DNA of 19,928 nucleotides from Desulfobacterales bacterium (GTDB lineage: Bacteria; Desulfobacterota; Desulfobacteria; Desulfobacterales; ETH-SRB1), in contig JASEIZ010000014.1 of the NCBI GenBank assembly GCA_030017395.1, positions 1 to 19,928 of the forward strand, given 5' to 3'. Below the pieces are notes generated by a model. That model made no database searches and had not been told where the DNA came from. It was given only the letters and a program-made list of their open reading frames with translations. Of the stretch, positions 7,873 through 15,529 are shown piece after piece (the stretch's first letter is position 1; every line of letters starts with the position of its first letter). The position numbers and the translations under genes are program-made.

Positions 7873-7899
7873 AAAAAAGGCGCTGCCCGCGCCTTTTTT
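7873..7899. terminator. Bidirectional intrinsic terminator
   Basis: AAAAAAGGCGC (7873-7883) and GCGCCTTTTTT (7889-7899) form a perfect 11-base stem with loop TGCCC. Because the A-run and T-run are part of the stem, it can end transcription from either side, isolating the relaxase side from the AbiE side. Confidence 0.75.
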
Positions 7900-8011
7900 C
7901 TGCCTTCGCTTCGCCGCGGTTTTTGCCGCTTGCCCTTTGTGGTTATGTACCGTTGCGGCAAAAACCAGGAAACGGCGCAGCATGGTATCATTCATAAAAG
8001 CACAGGTTTGC

Positions 8012-8043
8012 CTATTTTAATCCCGTCATAGTAACCTCCTTTT
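8012..8043 (-). other. Strong ribosome site followed by a five-codon reading frame
   Basis: On the minus strand AGGAGG (plus 8035-8040) sits five bases before ATG at 8029. The frame stops after five codons (MTGLK). Either this is a leader peptide or the start of a gene killed by a frameshift: shifting one base after the third codon allows reading on to about 7991. No product was recognised downstream. Confidence 0.35.
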
Positions 8044-8050
8044 GAACATG

Positions 8051-8072
8051 AAAAAACCGCCCCGAAGGGCAG
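8051..8072 (-). terminator. Minus-strand terminator with a CTTCGG-type loop
   Basis: On the minus strand CTGCCC pairs with GGGCGG around the tetraloop TTCG, followed by six T (plus 8056-8051). No gene lies just upstream on that strand. It therefore either stops stray transcripts from the AbiE promoter region or attenuates the minus-strand transcript that starts the mobilization genes. Confidence 0.6.
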
Positions 8073-8100
8073 CCATCATACACTTAAACCAATTTATTTC

Positions 8101-8147
8101 TGTACAACCATGCTTCAAAACTCTTAATTGTGTAGCATGATTGTACA
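8101..8147. repeat. 14-base inverted repeat of unknown role
   Basis: TGTACAACCATGCT (8101-8114) and AGCATGATTGTACA (8134-8147) are inverted repeats with one mismatch and a 19-base spacer. The site lies between the minus-strand terminator and the AbiE operator. It could be a binding site for an element-encoded regulator or recombinase. Confidence 0.55.
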
Positions 8148-8155
8148 AAATTTAG

Positions 8156-8266
8156 CACTAAATAACGGAAATATTTATAATTTTGTCGGTAATTTAGTGT
8201 TGACATCGCCATGGGTTCCTTGTTATAATAGCACTAACATACCGACGTTTTTATTATTCTGTCGGC
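8156..8266 (+). promoter_or_regulatory. abiE promoter inside a multi-site operator
   Basis: A consensus promoter is present: TTGACA (8200-8205), 18-base spacer, TATAAT (8224-8229). It is flanked by GTCGGTAATTTAGTG (8185-8199) and the inverted copy CACTAACATACCGAC (8232-8246), which match at 13 of 15 positions. A third related half site, CACTAAATAACGGA, is at 8156-8169, and a GTCGGC half site is at 8261-8266. AbiEi antitoxins are known to repress their own operon by binding inverted repeats, so these are the likely binding sites. Confidence 0.75.
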
Positions 8267-8284
8267 AATCGAGTGGTGATTTTG

Positions 8285-8881
8285 ATGGACATAAAAGAAC
8301 TTGAAAAGGCTTTTGCAAGCAACAACGGGGTTCTCAAAACCTCGCAGCTTTCTGCGCTCAAAATCGACTCTCGTGGCATTAAGCGCCTGATTTCAGACGG
8401 CACGATTGAGAAAATTAAAACCGGATACTATCGTTTTCTATCTGATGATGATACAGGTGAGGCTTCCATTGTATCCCGTCTCTTTCCTGACGGAGTGCTT
8501 TGGCTTAATACCGCTCTTTTTTATTATGGATACAGCGACAGAACGCCTATGCAATGGGATATTATCATAAGCAAAAATGCTTCTCCTTCCCGGTTCGAAA
8601 TTGATTATCCTCATATAAACCCGTTTTTTGTAGCTCCGGAACGGCTCTCTTACGGTGTGACAACCATCGAAATTGAGGGATGCACCATGAACATTTTTGA
8701 CCGCGACAGGCTCATCTGCGAGTGCCTCAAATATGAATCCGACATGGACAAAGAAACATTTAATAAAGCGATTCAGGCATACATTGCCGACCCGAAGAAA
8801 AATATCAGAAACCTGCTGACCTATGCGAAACGCCGAAAGGCGATAAAACGAGTACACGATGTGATTGGAGTGTGGCTGTAA
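8285..8881 (+). CDS. abiEi: AbiEi-family antitoxin (type IV toxin-antitoxin)
   Basis: A 198-residue protein matching the AbiEi pattern. It has an N-terminal winged helix (about residues 1-55, with the segment LKTSQLSALKIDSRGIKRLI), then the segment around GYYRF, then a C-terminal domain containing FDRDRLICECLKYESDMD. AbiEi neutralises AbiEii without a stable toxin complex and represses the operon through its winged helix. The start at 8285 follows GAGTGGTGA; upstream GTG codons lack spacing. Its stop overlaps the toxin start by one base, and the upstream region carries a consensus promoter with inverted repeats. It is probably cargo of the surrounding mobile element, acting in stability or phage defence. 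Its composition is richer in GC than the left operon. Confidence 0.85.
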   Translation: MDIKELEKAFASNNGVLKTSQLSALKIDSRGIKRLISDGTIEKIKTGYYRFLSDDDTGEASIVSRLFPDGVLWLNTALFYYGYSDRTPMQWDIIISKNASPSRFEIDYPHINPFFVAPERLSYGVTTIEIEGCTMNIFDRDRLICECLKYESDMDKETFNKAIQAYIADPKKNIRNLLTYAKRRKAIKRVHDVIGVWL

Positions 8882-9771
8882 TGGATATGGGTGCTTCAGT
8901 GATTGCGAAACTGAAAAACAAAGCGCAAAGCTCCGGGATGTCCTTTCAGGTTCATCTGCGGTTGTTCTGTCAGGAAGAGTTTTTGCGGAGGCTTTCGCTT
9001 TCAAAATATGCAGACAATCTGGTATTAAAAGGCGGACTTTTTCTTTTTGTTCTGACCGGCTTTGAAAGCCGTGCTACTATTGACATCGATTTCCTTTTGC
9101 GACAGATCCCCGGCAGCGTGGAAGATGCACGGCGGATTGTTTCGGAAATCATTAACACCCCAAGCGGCAATGACTTCATCACGTTTGACATGAGTAGCTT
9201 CGAGGAAATCACGCCTCAAAGAAAATACAAGGGCATCAGTTTTCAGTTGATAGGCAAAATAAAGAATACAAAAACACCCTTCAATGTCGATTTTGGCATC
9301 GGAGATGTGATTGTTCCTAAAGCGGAAAAACGGCTTATACCTACCCAGCTCGATACGTTTACTCCGCCCGAAGTTATTACATATTCTCTGGAAAGTACCG
9401 TGGCCGAGAAGTTCGATGCCATGCTGCAGCGGATGGAACTGACCAGCCGGATGAAAGATTATTATGACCTTTACTTTATCGCCCGTACCTTTGACTTTGA
9501 CGGCCGCAAGCTGCAGGAAGCCATCATGCAGACGCTGCAGAATCGCGGTACTGATTATGACCGCAACAGCTTTGATGAGCTTATCAGTTTCTCGGGAAAT
9601 GACGCCATGCTGGTCAAGTGGCGGCAATTTCTCAGACGCACAAAACTGCCGGATATTGAATTTCGTAAGGTTACAGGCTTGTTGAATACGTTTCTCGGCG
9701 GGATTTGGAGTGCAATTGTGAATGAAGATGAATGGCATAAAAACTGGCATTGCCAGACCACCTCGTGGTAA
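8881..9771 (+). CDS. abiEii: AbiEii-family nucleotidyltransferase toxin
   Basis: A 296-residue protein of the DUF1814/AbiEii nucleotidyltransferase family. LKGG (49-52) is followed by the DxD metal pair D68-I-D70 in TIDIDF. EKFDA at 176-180 and the conserved R190-M-K192-D193-Y-Y-D196 segment complete the family pattern. AbiEii-type toxins add nucleotides to tRNA or otherwise block growth after phage infection. The ATG at 8881 overlaps the antitoxin stop codon (TAATG), with GGAG 11 bases upstream; a GTG at 8872 is also possible but sits too close to the site. All key residues seen are present, so it appears intact. Confidence 0.85.
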   Translation: MDMGASVIAKLKNKAQSSGMSFQVHLRLFCQEEFLRRLSLSKYADNLVLKGGLFLFVLTGFESRATIDIDFLLRQIPGSVEDARRIVSEIINTPSGNDFITFDMSSFEEITPQRKYKGISFQLIGKIKNTKTPFNVDFGIGDVIVPKAEKRLIPTQLDTFTPPEVITYSLESTVAEKFDAMLQRMELTSRMKDYYDLYFIARTFDFDGRKLQEAIMQTLQNRGTDYDRNSFDELISFSGNDAMLVKWRQFLRRTKLPDIEFRKVTGLLNTFLGGIWSAIVNEDEWHKNWHCQTTSW

Positions 9772-10116
9772 TGTGCAAGGGGGCAAAGCTGGTTTTGCTA
9801 ACACCATGCTCACATTTATCCGAAAAACAGCTCGTGAGAGCATTTTCCCCGAAGCCGCCAACCAACTCGATTATCACCCTCAAACCCGCATGAATTCAGC
9901 ATTTTTCCCGCTCCGAAACGCCACGAAAAGCACTCTGAAATCCCCCGCGAGCACTCATTTTCAACGACTCTATATCATCGAGATTTTGAGTTTACTTGTA
10001 CTTTTTAAAGTGATAAAAATGAATAGAAATATAAATCCATTTAATCTATGATGCGGGTGCTGAAAAATCAGTGCCTTTTTCTTTTACCCAAAATCAAGAA
10101 AGGAGGCTTTGCTTTT
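9772..10116. other. Gene-poor stretch after the AbiE pair
   Basis: No convincing coding region was found. An open frame on the plus strand to 10051 has no ribosome site, is mostly low-complexity in appearance and resembles nothing known to me. A small terminator ends the stretch at 10056-10085. It is probably mobile-element remnant. Confidence 0.5.
10056..10085 (+). terminator. Intrinsic terminator
   Basis: GGTGCTGA (10056-10063) pairs with TCAGTGCC (10068-10075), with two G-T pairs, around AAAA, followed by TTTTTCTTTT. It lies downstream of the AbiE pair and 32 bases before the next ribosome site. Confidence 0.6.
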
Positions 10117-10253
10117 ATGAAAACCTATCCCGAGTTTGACAGATGATATCTTGAAAGCCGCATGAAATGGGCATTCTTATTCTGAAAAATGTCAAATTTG
10201 TCCCTACAACCTGCTTCAAGGACGAAATTCTGAAACAGGAAGGAAATTTTTAG
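10117..10253 (+). pseudogene. Broken gene fragment, truncated at an insertion sequence
   Basis: AGGAGG stands 11 bases before ATG at 10117. The frame reads MKTYPEFDR and stops at 10144, continues after the stop as YLESR, then shifts and reads HEMGILILKNVKFVPTTCF onward, ending at 10251-10253 where insertion-sequence DNA begins. A stop, a frameshift and a truncation mark it as dead. The family was not recognised. Confidence 0.5.
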
Positions 10254-11602
10254 GAGGCTGTATATGCATAGCCTTCAATATTTTGTTGCTTAATTCAGTC
10301 CCCTTGGTTTTGATATAGAAGCTTTGACCTTTCAAATCTACTTCTGCAAACTCCATCCGGTTTATGGCTTCTCTTATCTTTTCTGGCGAAGCATCTTCAA
10401 TACCACTTTTATGAAGTTGTTGCTCAAGCTTCCTTTCAAGCAGAAACGCCAGGAAGCATATTACAAAATGCCCCTTTATGCGTTTTTCTGTCCAGTGAAA
10501 AATTGGCCTCACCTCCAGCGTACTCTTCATTATCCGGAATGACTCTTCGATCTTCCAAAGTGTGTGATATGCTGCCAGTATATCATTGGGCTTCATCTCT
10601 AACTCGCTGGTTTGAATACCGTAGTAACCGTCAAACTTTTCATCCTGCCTGATTTTATCTTCATCAATCATCCAGTGTTCGCTGACTTCTTCGCTTTCTT
10701 TCTTCAAATACTTACGTCCGCCCCGTTTTATTGATGCTTTGATTTTACCTGGGTCTTCAACCAGCTTTTTAGCTTTTTCAATAAGTCGCTCCCGGTCTGC
10801 ACGGTCTTTTTGGGCCCGCTTCTCTGAATATGTTACTATCAGATGTTCCCTAAGTTCATGTTCTTCTCCTTGCTCATCTTTTATCTTGTTTACATATTCC
10901 AATATTTTATAACGCAGTTGTTCCGGCTTACCATCTTGCCTGCATGGCCCTGCTATATCGGAATACCCTGCACTGTCAAGCACCTGCTGCTGTACCTTCC
11001 GGCTCATATTCTTGATTCTACTAGCCACAATATATCCGCATCCCGCGTCACGTATAAGTTTTAGGTTCAGTTTGCTGTTCAGCCCCCTGTCTGCAACAAT
11101 CACCACATGACGAATCCCAAACCGTCTTTTCAGATTCTCCAACGCTCCTGCCATGGTCTTTCCGTCAAATGTACTGCCTTTGTATAATTCATACCCGATG
11201 GGACACCCGTCACAGTCTATCAGCATCCCCATCACTACCTGTACTTCATTATATTTGTTATCCTTGCTGTAACCAAAATCCCTCAGTTCGTCCTGTTCTG
11301 CACTTTCAAACGCACATGTCAAGGTCTTTCCAGATTCGTTTGTATACTACGTATCCCCAGTTCCGGATAATGGCTTCCGAACACTCATCCATATCTTTTC
11401 GGATGTCCTTCAATCCTGATAATTCCGCCAACCTCTGCGCCATACGCTGGAAGGCAGGATTATTTTCGATTTCATCTCTCCTTCCCAGATTAAAGAGAAC
11501 CTCATGTTTAACCTTGCCATTTTCCCTGAAGGAACGTACGATATTCACGTATTCATATTTACCGGCTTTAGTTACTTTAATATACCTATCGTATGCTGGC
11601 AT
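10216..11602 (-). pseudogene. IS1634-family transposase, head and tail joined by a deletion
   Basis: The first part (11602-11306) gives the family N-terminus, with YVNIVRSFRENGKVKHEVLF and then LGRRDEIENN. The second part (11322-10216) resumes in another frame at FESAEQDELRDFGYSKDN and runs through the DDE core (VVIVADRGLNS; later IEESFRIMKSTLEVRP) to the C-terminus. About 100 residues, including the first catalytic aspartate segment expected before FES, are missing at the joint near 11310-11322. The last residues probably read into flanking DNA. The protein is therefore inactive. Copies elsewhere in the genome could still move the ends. Confidence 0.72.
10250..11602 (-). mobile_element. IS1634-family insertion sequence, internally deleted
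   Basis: The span holds a single minus-strand transposase remnant of the IS1634 (IS4-superfamily) type. The left edge is placed near 10250 because the preceding fragment of another gene ends there. The right edge is placed near 11602, where an IS630-like reading frame breaks off. Terminal inverted repeats and target duplications were not found by eye, so both edges are estimates. Confidence 0.6.
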
Positions 11603-11772
11603 AGGTCAACCATCTTGGATATATCTACATTGATATATCCTTTAAGGTGATAAAGTATAACCATATAACGCTGGTACATCCGTTTATCCTTGGTTTTCTT
11701 AATAGCCTCCTTTACAGCTTGGATTTCAGGGTTACTGTTATCAGCTTCGAATATTTTATCAATCCTTGCCAT
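11572..11772 (-). pseudogene. IS630-like transposase N-terminal fragment
   Basis: The minus strand reads MARIDKIFEADNSNPEIQAV, then a helix-turn-helix region ending DISKMVDLCQHTIG, like the start of IS630-family transposases. After this point (about 11600) the sequence changes to IS1634 type, so only about 60 residues remain. A longer start at 11787 is possible. The plus strand to the right runs into the truncated methyltransferase near 11875, so this element probably broke that gene before the second element broke it. Confidence 0.5.
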
Positions 11773-11774
11773 TG

Positions 11775-11811
11775 TGTTAACCACCATCCTATAAAATGTT
11801 TATGGTTAACA
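11775..11811. repeat. Inverted repeat at the transposase start
   Basis: TGTTAACCA (11775-11783) and TGGTTAACA (11803-11811) form a perfect 9-base inverted repeat with a 19-base spacer containing TATAAA. It may be part of the insertion-sequence end or its promoter. Confidence 0.5.
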
Positions 11812-11934
11812 TAATACAATAAAATGCATGGTTTGTGGTATGGATATTTTTACCTTGTGATACCTTTATCGTAATCTATATATATAACAAACTCCAAAGA
11901 AGATGGCAGCGATCTATCGGATCGTATTGGCAAG

Positions 11935-14001
11935 TTGTTTGAAGTCCTTAATATGCCTGATGAGGTAAGGGCAAAGCGTACCCTGTTATCAGCGGATCTC
12001 AAGCAGTTCCGCTATATCAACGGCGGTCTTTTTGCCTCTCTTTTACCTACAGCAGAGTTCAACGCAAAAATGCGCGGGATACTCTTGGATTGCTGTAATT
12101 TCGATTGGAATAAAATATCTCCCGCTATCTTTGGCGCTATGTTTCAAGGCGTCATGGATAAGGATCAGCGGCGGGAGCTCGGGGCGCATTATACCAGTGA
12201 AGAGAACATACTGAAGGTTATAAACCATCTTTTCTTGGACGACCTCTGGCAGGAATTTGACCGCGTGAAAACAGATCCTAAGCAACTCGACCTCTTTCAC
12301 GAAAAAATCAGTCGTATGAAGTTCCTTGATCCGGCTTGCGGCTGCGGCAACTTTCTTATTATTACATACCGTGAACTGCGTATATTGGAGCTGGAGCTGT
12401 TAAAGATGAAGGTCAACACTAATCAGCTTATGCTTGATATGTCTGCGCTTCTAAAGGTAAATGTAGAGCAGTTTTATGGAATAGAGTACGAGGATTTTCC
12501 CTGTCAGATTGCCCAGGTAGGCATGTGGCTGATGGATCATCAGATGAATATTCGCGCTGCTGAACAGTTTGGCATGTATTATGCCCGCCTGCCATTGACT
12601 CAATCGGCAACGATTGTTCATGGGAATGCCCTGACTATTGACTGGGAGAGCGTTGTTCCGAAGCGAGATTTGAGTTATATCCTCGGCAATCCGCCGTTCA
12701 ACGGTGCTAGAACGATGAACGAAACGCAGAAGAAGGAAATTACCCAGGTAGTTGAAGTCGAAGCTACGGTTCCACCGAGATATAAAAATATGGCTGATAA
12801 TTTGGATTATGTAACTGCGTGGTATTTTAAGGCGGCGCGCTATATTATCGGCACACGAATTCCTGTCGGGTTTGTTTCGACAAACAGCATATGTCAAGGC
12901 GAGCAGGTCGCTCCTCTATGGGATACGCTGATTAATGATTATGGAATGGAAATCAATTATGCCTATCGTACATTCAAGTGGAGCAATGCCGCAAAGGGCA
13001 AAGCCGCTGTACATTGTGTGATCGTTGGCTTTAGCGTAGCGGGTACCAGGCGAGGGAAAAAGATCATTGTTGATGGAGAAAATATAATAGAAGCTACTAA
13101 TATTTCTCCATACCTCGTCGATGCTCAAAGTACTATCATCCAACCTCAGAAAAAGCCGCTTTGCGACGTGCCGGAAATGAAGTTTGGCAGTCAGCCTCGT
13201 GACGGAGGATATTTTGTGTTATCTCCGGAAGAACGTGAGCAGATACTTTCACAAGAGCCATTGCTGGATTCTGTTATTAAGCCGTATATCGGCGCTGAAG
13301 AATTTATCAATAATAAAGAGCGTTATTGCATTTGGCTCCTGAATGCACCTATCGAAATAATTAAAAATAGCAAGATTTTGCGTGAGCGCATTGCGGCGGT
13401 ACAAGAGTTTAGGCTTTCAAGTAACGCAAAAACGACAAACGGATACGCAAAAGTACCATCTATTTTCGCTCAGATTGCCCAGCCAAACGGAAACTATCTG
13501 ATTATCCCTCGCGTATCATCAGAAAATCGTCGTTATATTCCGATAGGGTTTCTTGATGCCGACAGCATAGCTTCGGATGCTGTTCAAATTGTCCCGGACG
13601 CTACTCTCTATCATTTCGGCGTTCTCACGTCTAATGTCCATATGGCATGGATGAGAGCCGTTGCTGGAAGATTGGAAATGCGTTACCGCTATTCAAAAGA
13701 ACTTGTGTACAATACATTCCCGTGGCCAGATGCGACCGAAGAACAGACTAAGGCCATAGAAGCGGCAGCACAGAAAATTTTAGATGAACGTGCTAAATAT
13801 CCTAATTTGAGCCTCGCAGACCTCTACGACCCCATACTGATAACGACCACTGGCCTGCAAAACGCACATTATGCTCTTGACCGTGCTGTTATGGCTGCCT
13901 ATGGATTCCCGATAAAAGGAACAACAGAGGCGGTGTGCGTTGCTCAATTGATGGAGAGATATAAAAAGCTGGTGGAAACAAGGGGTGAGGCTCATGAGTG
14001 A
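11935..14001 (+). CDS. MmeI-like adenine DNA methyltransferase, N-terminus lost
   Basis: Numbered from the TTG at 11935 this is 688 residues. The S-adenosylmethionine motif is LDPACGCGNF at 131-140 and the catalytic motif is NPPF at 252-255, typical of N6-adenine enzymes. The helical segment before it (SPAIFGAMFQGVMD, GAHYTSEENI), the target-recognition segment (VIKPYIGAEEFINNKERYC) and the C-terminal segment (LADLYDPI, HYALDRAVMAAYGF) follow the type IIL MmeI layout. The family is normally about 900 residues with an N-terminal nuclease and helical linker. Here the frame is open only back to 11875, with family-like sequence (SDRIGKLFEVLN), and is cut by insertion-sequence DNA. No ribosome site precedes 11935 or the ATG at 11953. 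If expressed it could methylate but not cut. It overlaps the next gene by eight bases. Confidence 0.82.
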   Translation: MFEVLNMPDEVRAKRTLLSADLKQFRYINGGLFASLLPTAEFNAKMRGILLDCCNFDWNKISPAIFGAMFQGVMDKDQRRELGAHYTSEENILKVINHLFLDDLWQEFDRVKTDPKQLDLFHEKISRMKFLDPACGCGNFLIITYRELRILELELLKMKVNTNQLMLDMSALLKVNVEQFYGIEYEDFPCQIAQVGMWLMDHQMNIRAAEQFGMYYARLPLTQSATIVHGNALTIDWESVVPKRDLSYILGNPPFNGARTMNETQKKEITQVVEVEATVPPRYKNMADNLDYVTAWYFKAARYIIGTRIPVGFVSTNSICQGEQVAPLWDTLINDYGMEINYAYRTFKWSNAAKGKAAVHCVIVGFSVAGTRRGKKIIVDGENIIEATNISPYLVDAQSTIIQPQKKPLCDVPEMKFGSQPRDGGYFVLSPEEREQILSQEPLLDSVIKPYIGAEEFINNKERYCIWLLNAPIEIIKNSKILRERIAAVQEFRLSSNAKTTNGYAKVPSIFAQIAQPNGNYLIIPRVSSENRRYIPIGFLDADSIASDAVQIVPDATLYHFGVLTSNVHMAWMRAVAGRLEMRYRYSKELVYNTFPWPDATEEQTKAIEAAAQKILDERAKYPNLSLADLYDPILITTTGLQNAHYALDRAVMAAYGFPIKGTTEAVCVAQLMERYKKLVETRGEAHE

Positions 14002-15485
14002 ATCATCAAATGATATGTTCATGAAAATACCAAGGGCGCTCAAGACGCTTTCCTTTTCCGGTAAACCAGCAGTGATTGATGTGTTTTTCAGCATGAATTG
14101 CCTGAAAGAATTAAGCGATTATTACGAACAGAGCGGCGATTATAAACTTGCATTCTCTAAGACTGCCTTTTATATATACCAGGAAACAGAGGGAGCTACC
14201 ATTGTAACATTCTTAGAGGAAAATGATTTCATCGCTGCATCCGACGAGGAGTTAGAGACGCTTTTAGTCAGCATACTCGAAACCGATGAGCGATTAAACG
14301 ACGTATACGAGCAAACTCAAGCTGACAATCCCTTTGAGCGCTTTTATAAAGCGAACGATAATCTCGTAAAGAGTGCCATCGCTCCTGTTGCAAAGACCTT
14401 GAGTCAACTATCAAAAGCAATCGAGATTCCAAGCTCATCAGCAATCAAAAAAATGCTTGCAGAATATAATGCCATTACGCGTTCAATTGACTTCCCTCAT
14501 ATCAGAAAAATGCATGAACTTTCTGCGATTTATAATAAGGTGGAGAACCTTTCCCGCATTACGGAGGCCTTCCGTTATACTGAATACGCATCGGGGATTG
14601 GATTTAAGCTATTTGAACGCCATCCCTAAATTTGATTATCCTGAAATAAGATCAATTTTAGATAGCGTCTCTCAGATAAAATTTAATATTGCAGAAATTA
14701 TAAAGCCCTTTGAACTGCAGATGGCTCAGTTCCAAACAGATTTATTTAGCCGAATGCAGCCAGTATTTTCAGCTATTACTGACTTTATGTCATCGATAGA
14801 TTTTTCTATGCTGACATATCATCATCAATGGAGTGAAAAGCATGATTTGCTGGTCAAATTCGGATGGTTTTATCTTAACGAGTTATCAACGGAAGTGATT
14901 GATGAAATTTATGAGAAGAAAGACACTATTACCCAAGATGAAGTTGATCGATTAGTAGTTCAGGATTTCAGAAAAAACAAATGCGAAAAACTAAAAAAAG
15001 TCGTGAATAAATGGAATGACTCCACCTATTTCAAACCAAGAAAACTTGTTTTGCATCAGGCGTTGGTAAACCATTCACGGCGCTGCTATAATGCATCCAC
15101 GACGCTATTGAGCATACATACAGAAGGCGTTATAACTGATTTCATGAGGATAGGTCTGCAGTCACCGAAATTCCGCGCACAGGAAGCAATTAACGATATT
15201 ACAGAATACTTAAATATACAGCCGATGAGCAGTTTATCCTTCTCAGATTGGCAGATATATTCGGCGGTTCTTGAGCGTATTCTGTCTGCATTTGTTGAGC
15301 ATTTTGATTGCGCTAATCCGGATGTTGCGTCTAATGATTCAAGGCACAAAATAGCCCATGGCCATGTCATTGAGGCCGAGACCGAGTTAAACTCGTTGAA
15401 GCGTTTCCTGTATTTGAATGAAGTGTACAGACTTTTCTCATATCTGGATAAACGCATGCAAGCAAAAAATAAGCAAGAAAATTAG
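13994..15485 (+). pseudogene. Frameshifted protein with HEPN-like C-terminal motif
   Basis: The first frame reads from 13994 (GGGGTGAGG just upstream) to a stop at 14629. A second frame carries the obvious continuation from about 14597 to 15485. Deleting one G from the GGGG run at 14593-14596 gives one 496-residue protein across the joint (YASGLDLSYLNAIPKFDY). The N-terminal half is acidic and helical with no known motif. Near the C-terminus, SRHKIAHG (15339-15362) has the RxxxxH form of HEPN RNase domains, within a helical setting like that family. It sits between a methyltransferase and a nuclease gene. It may be a defence effector or a specificity partner. The shift could be real, a sequencing error, or less likely programmed. 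Confidence 0.65.
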
Positions 15486-15529
15486 AACTTAAATACAACA
15501 TATGACGTAGAAAAGAGGTGGTGATTAAG

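Noticed and set aside
7684..8031. Several overlapping open frames in the hairpin-rich region on both strands
   Set aside because: High GC makes stops rare; the translations are arginine- and alanine-rich with no start signals and overlap strong terminators and inverted repeats.
9722..10051. Plus-strand open frame of 109 codons after AbiEii
   Set aside because: It starts inside the toxin gene, has no ribosome site, and resembles no protein family.
14580..14630. Programmed frameshift joining the two halves of the HEPN-like protein
   Set aside because: No slippery heptamer or downstream stimulatory structure was seen; a one-base insertion in GGGG is simpler.
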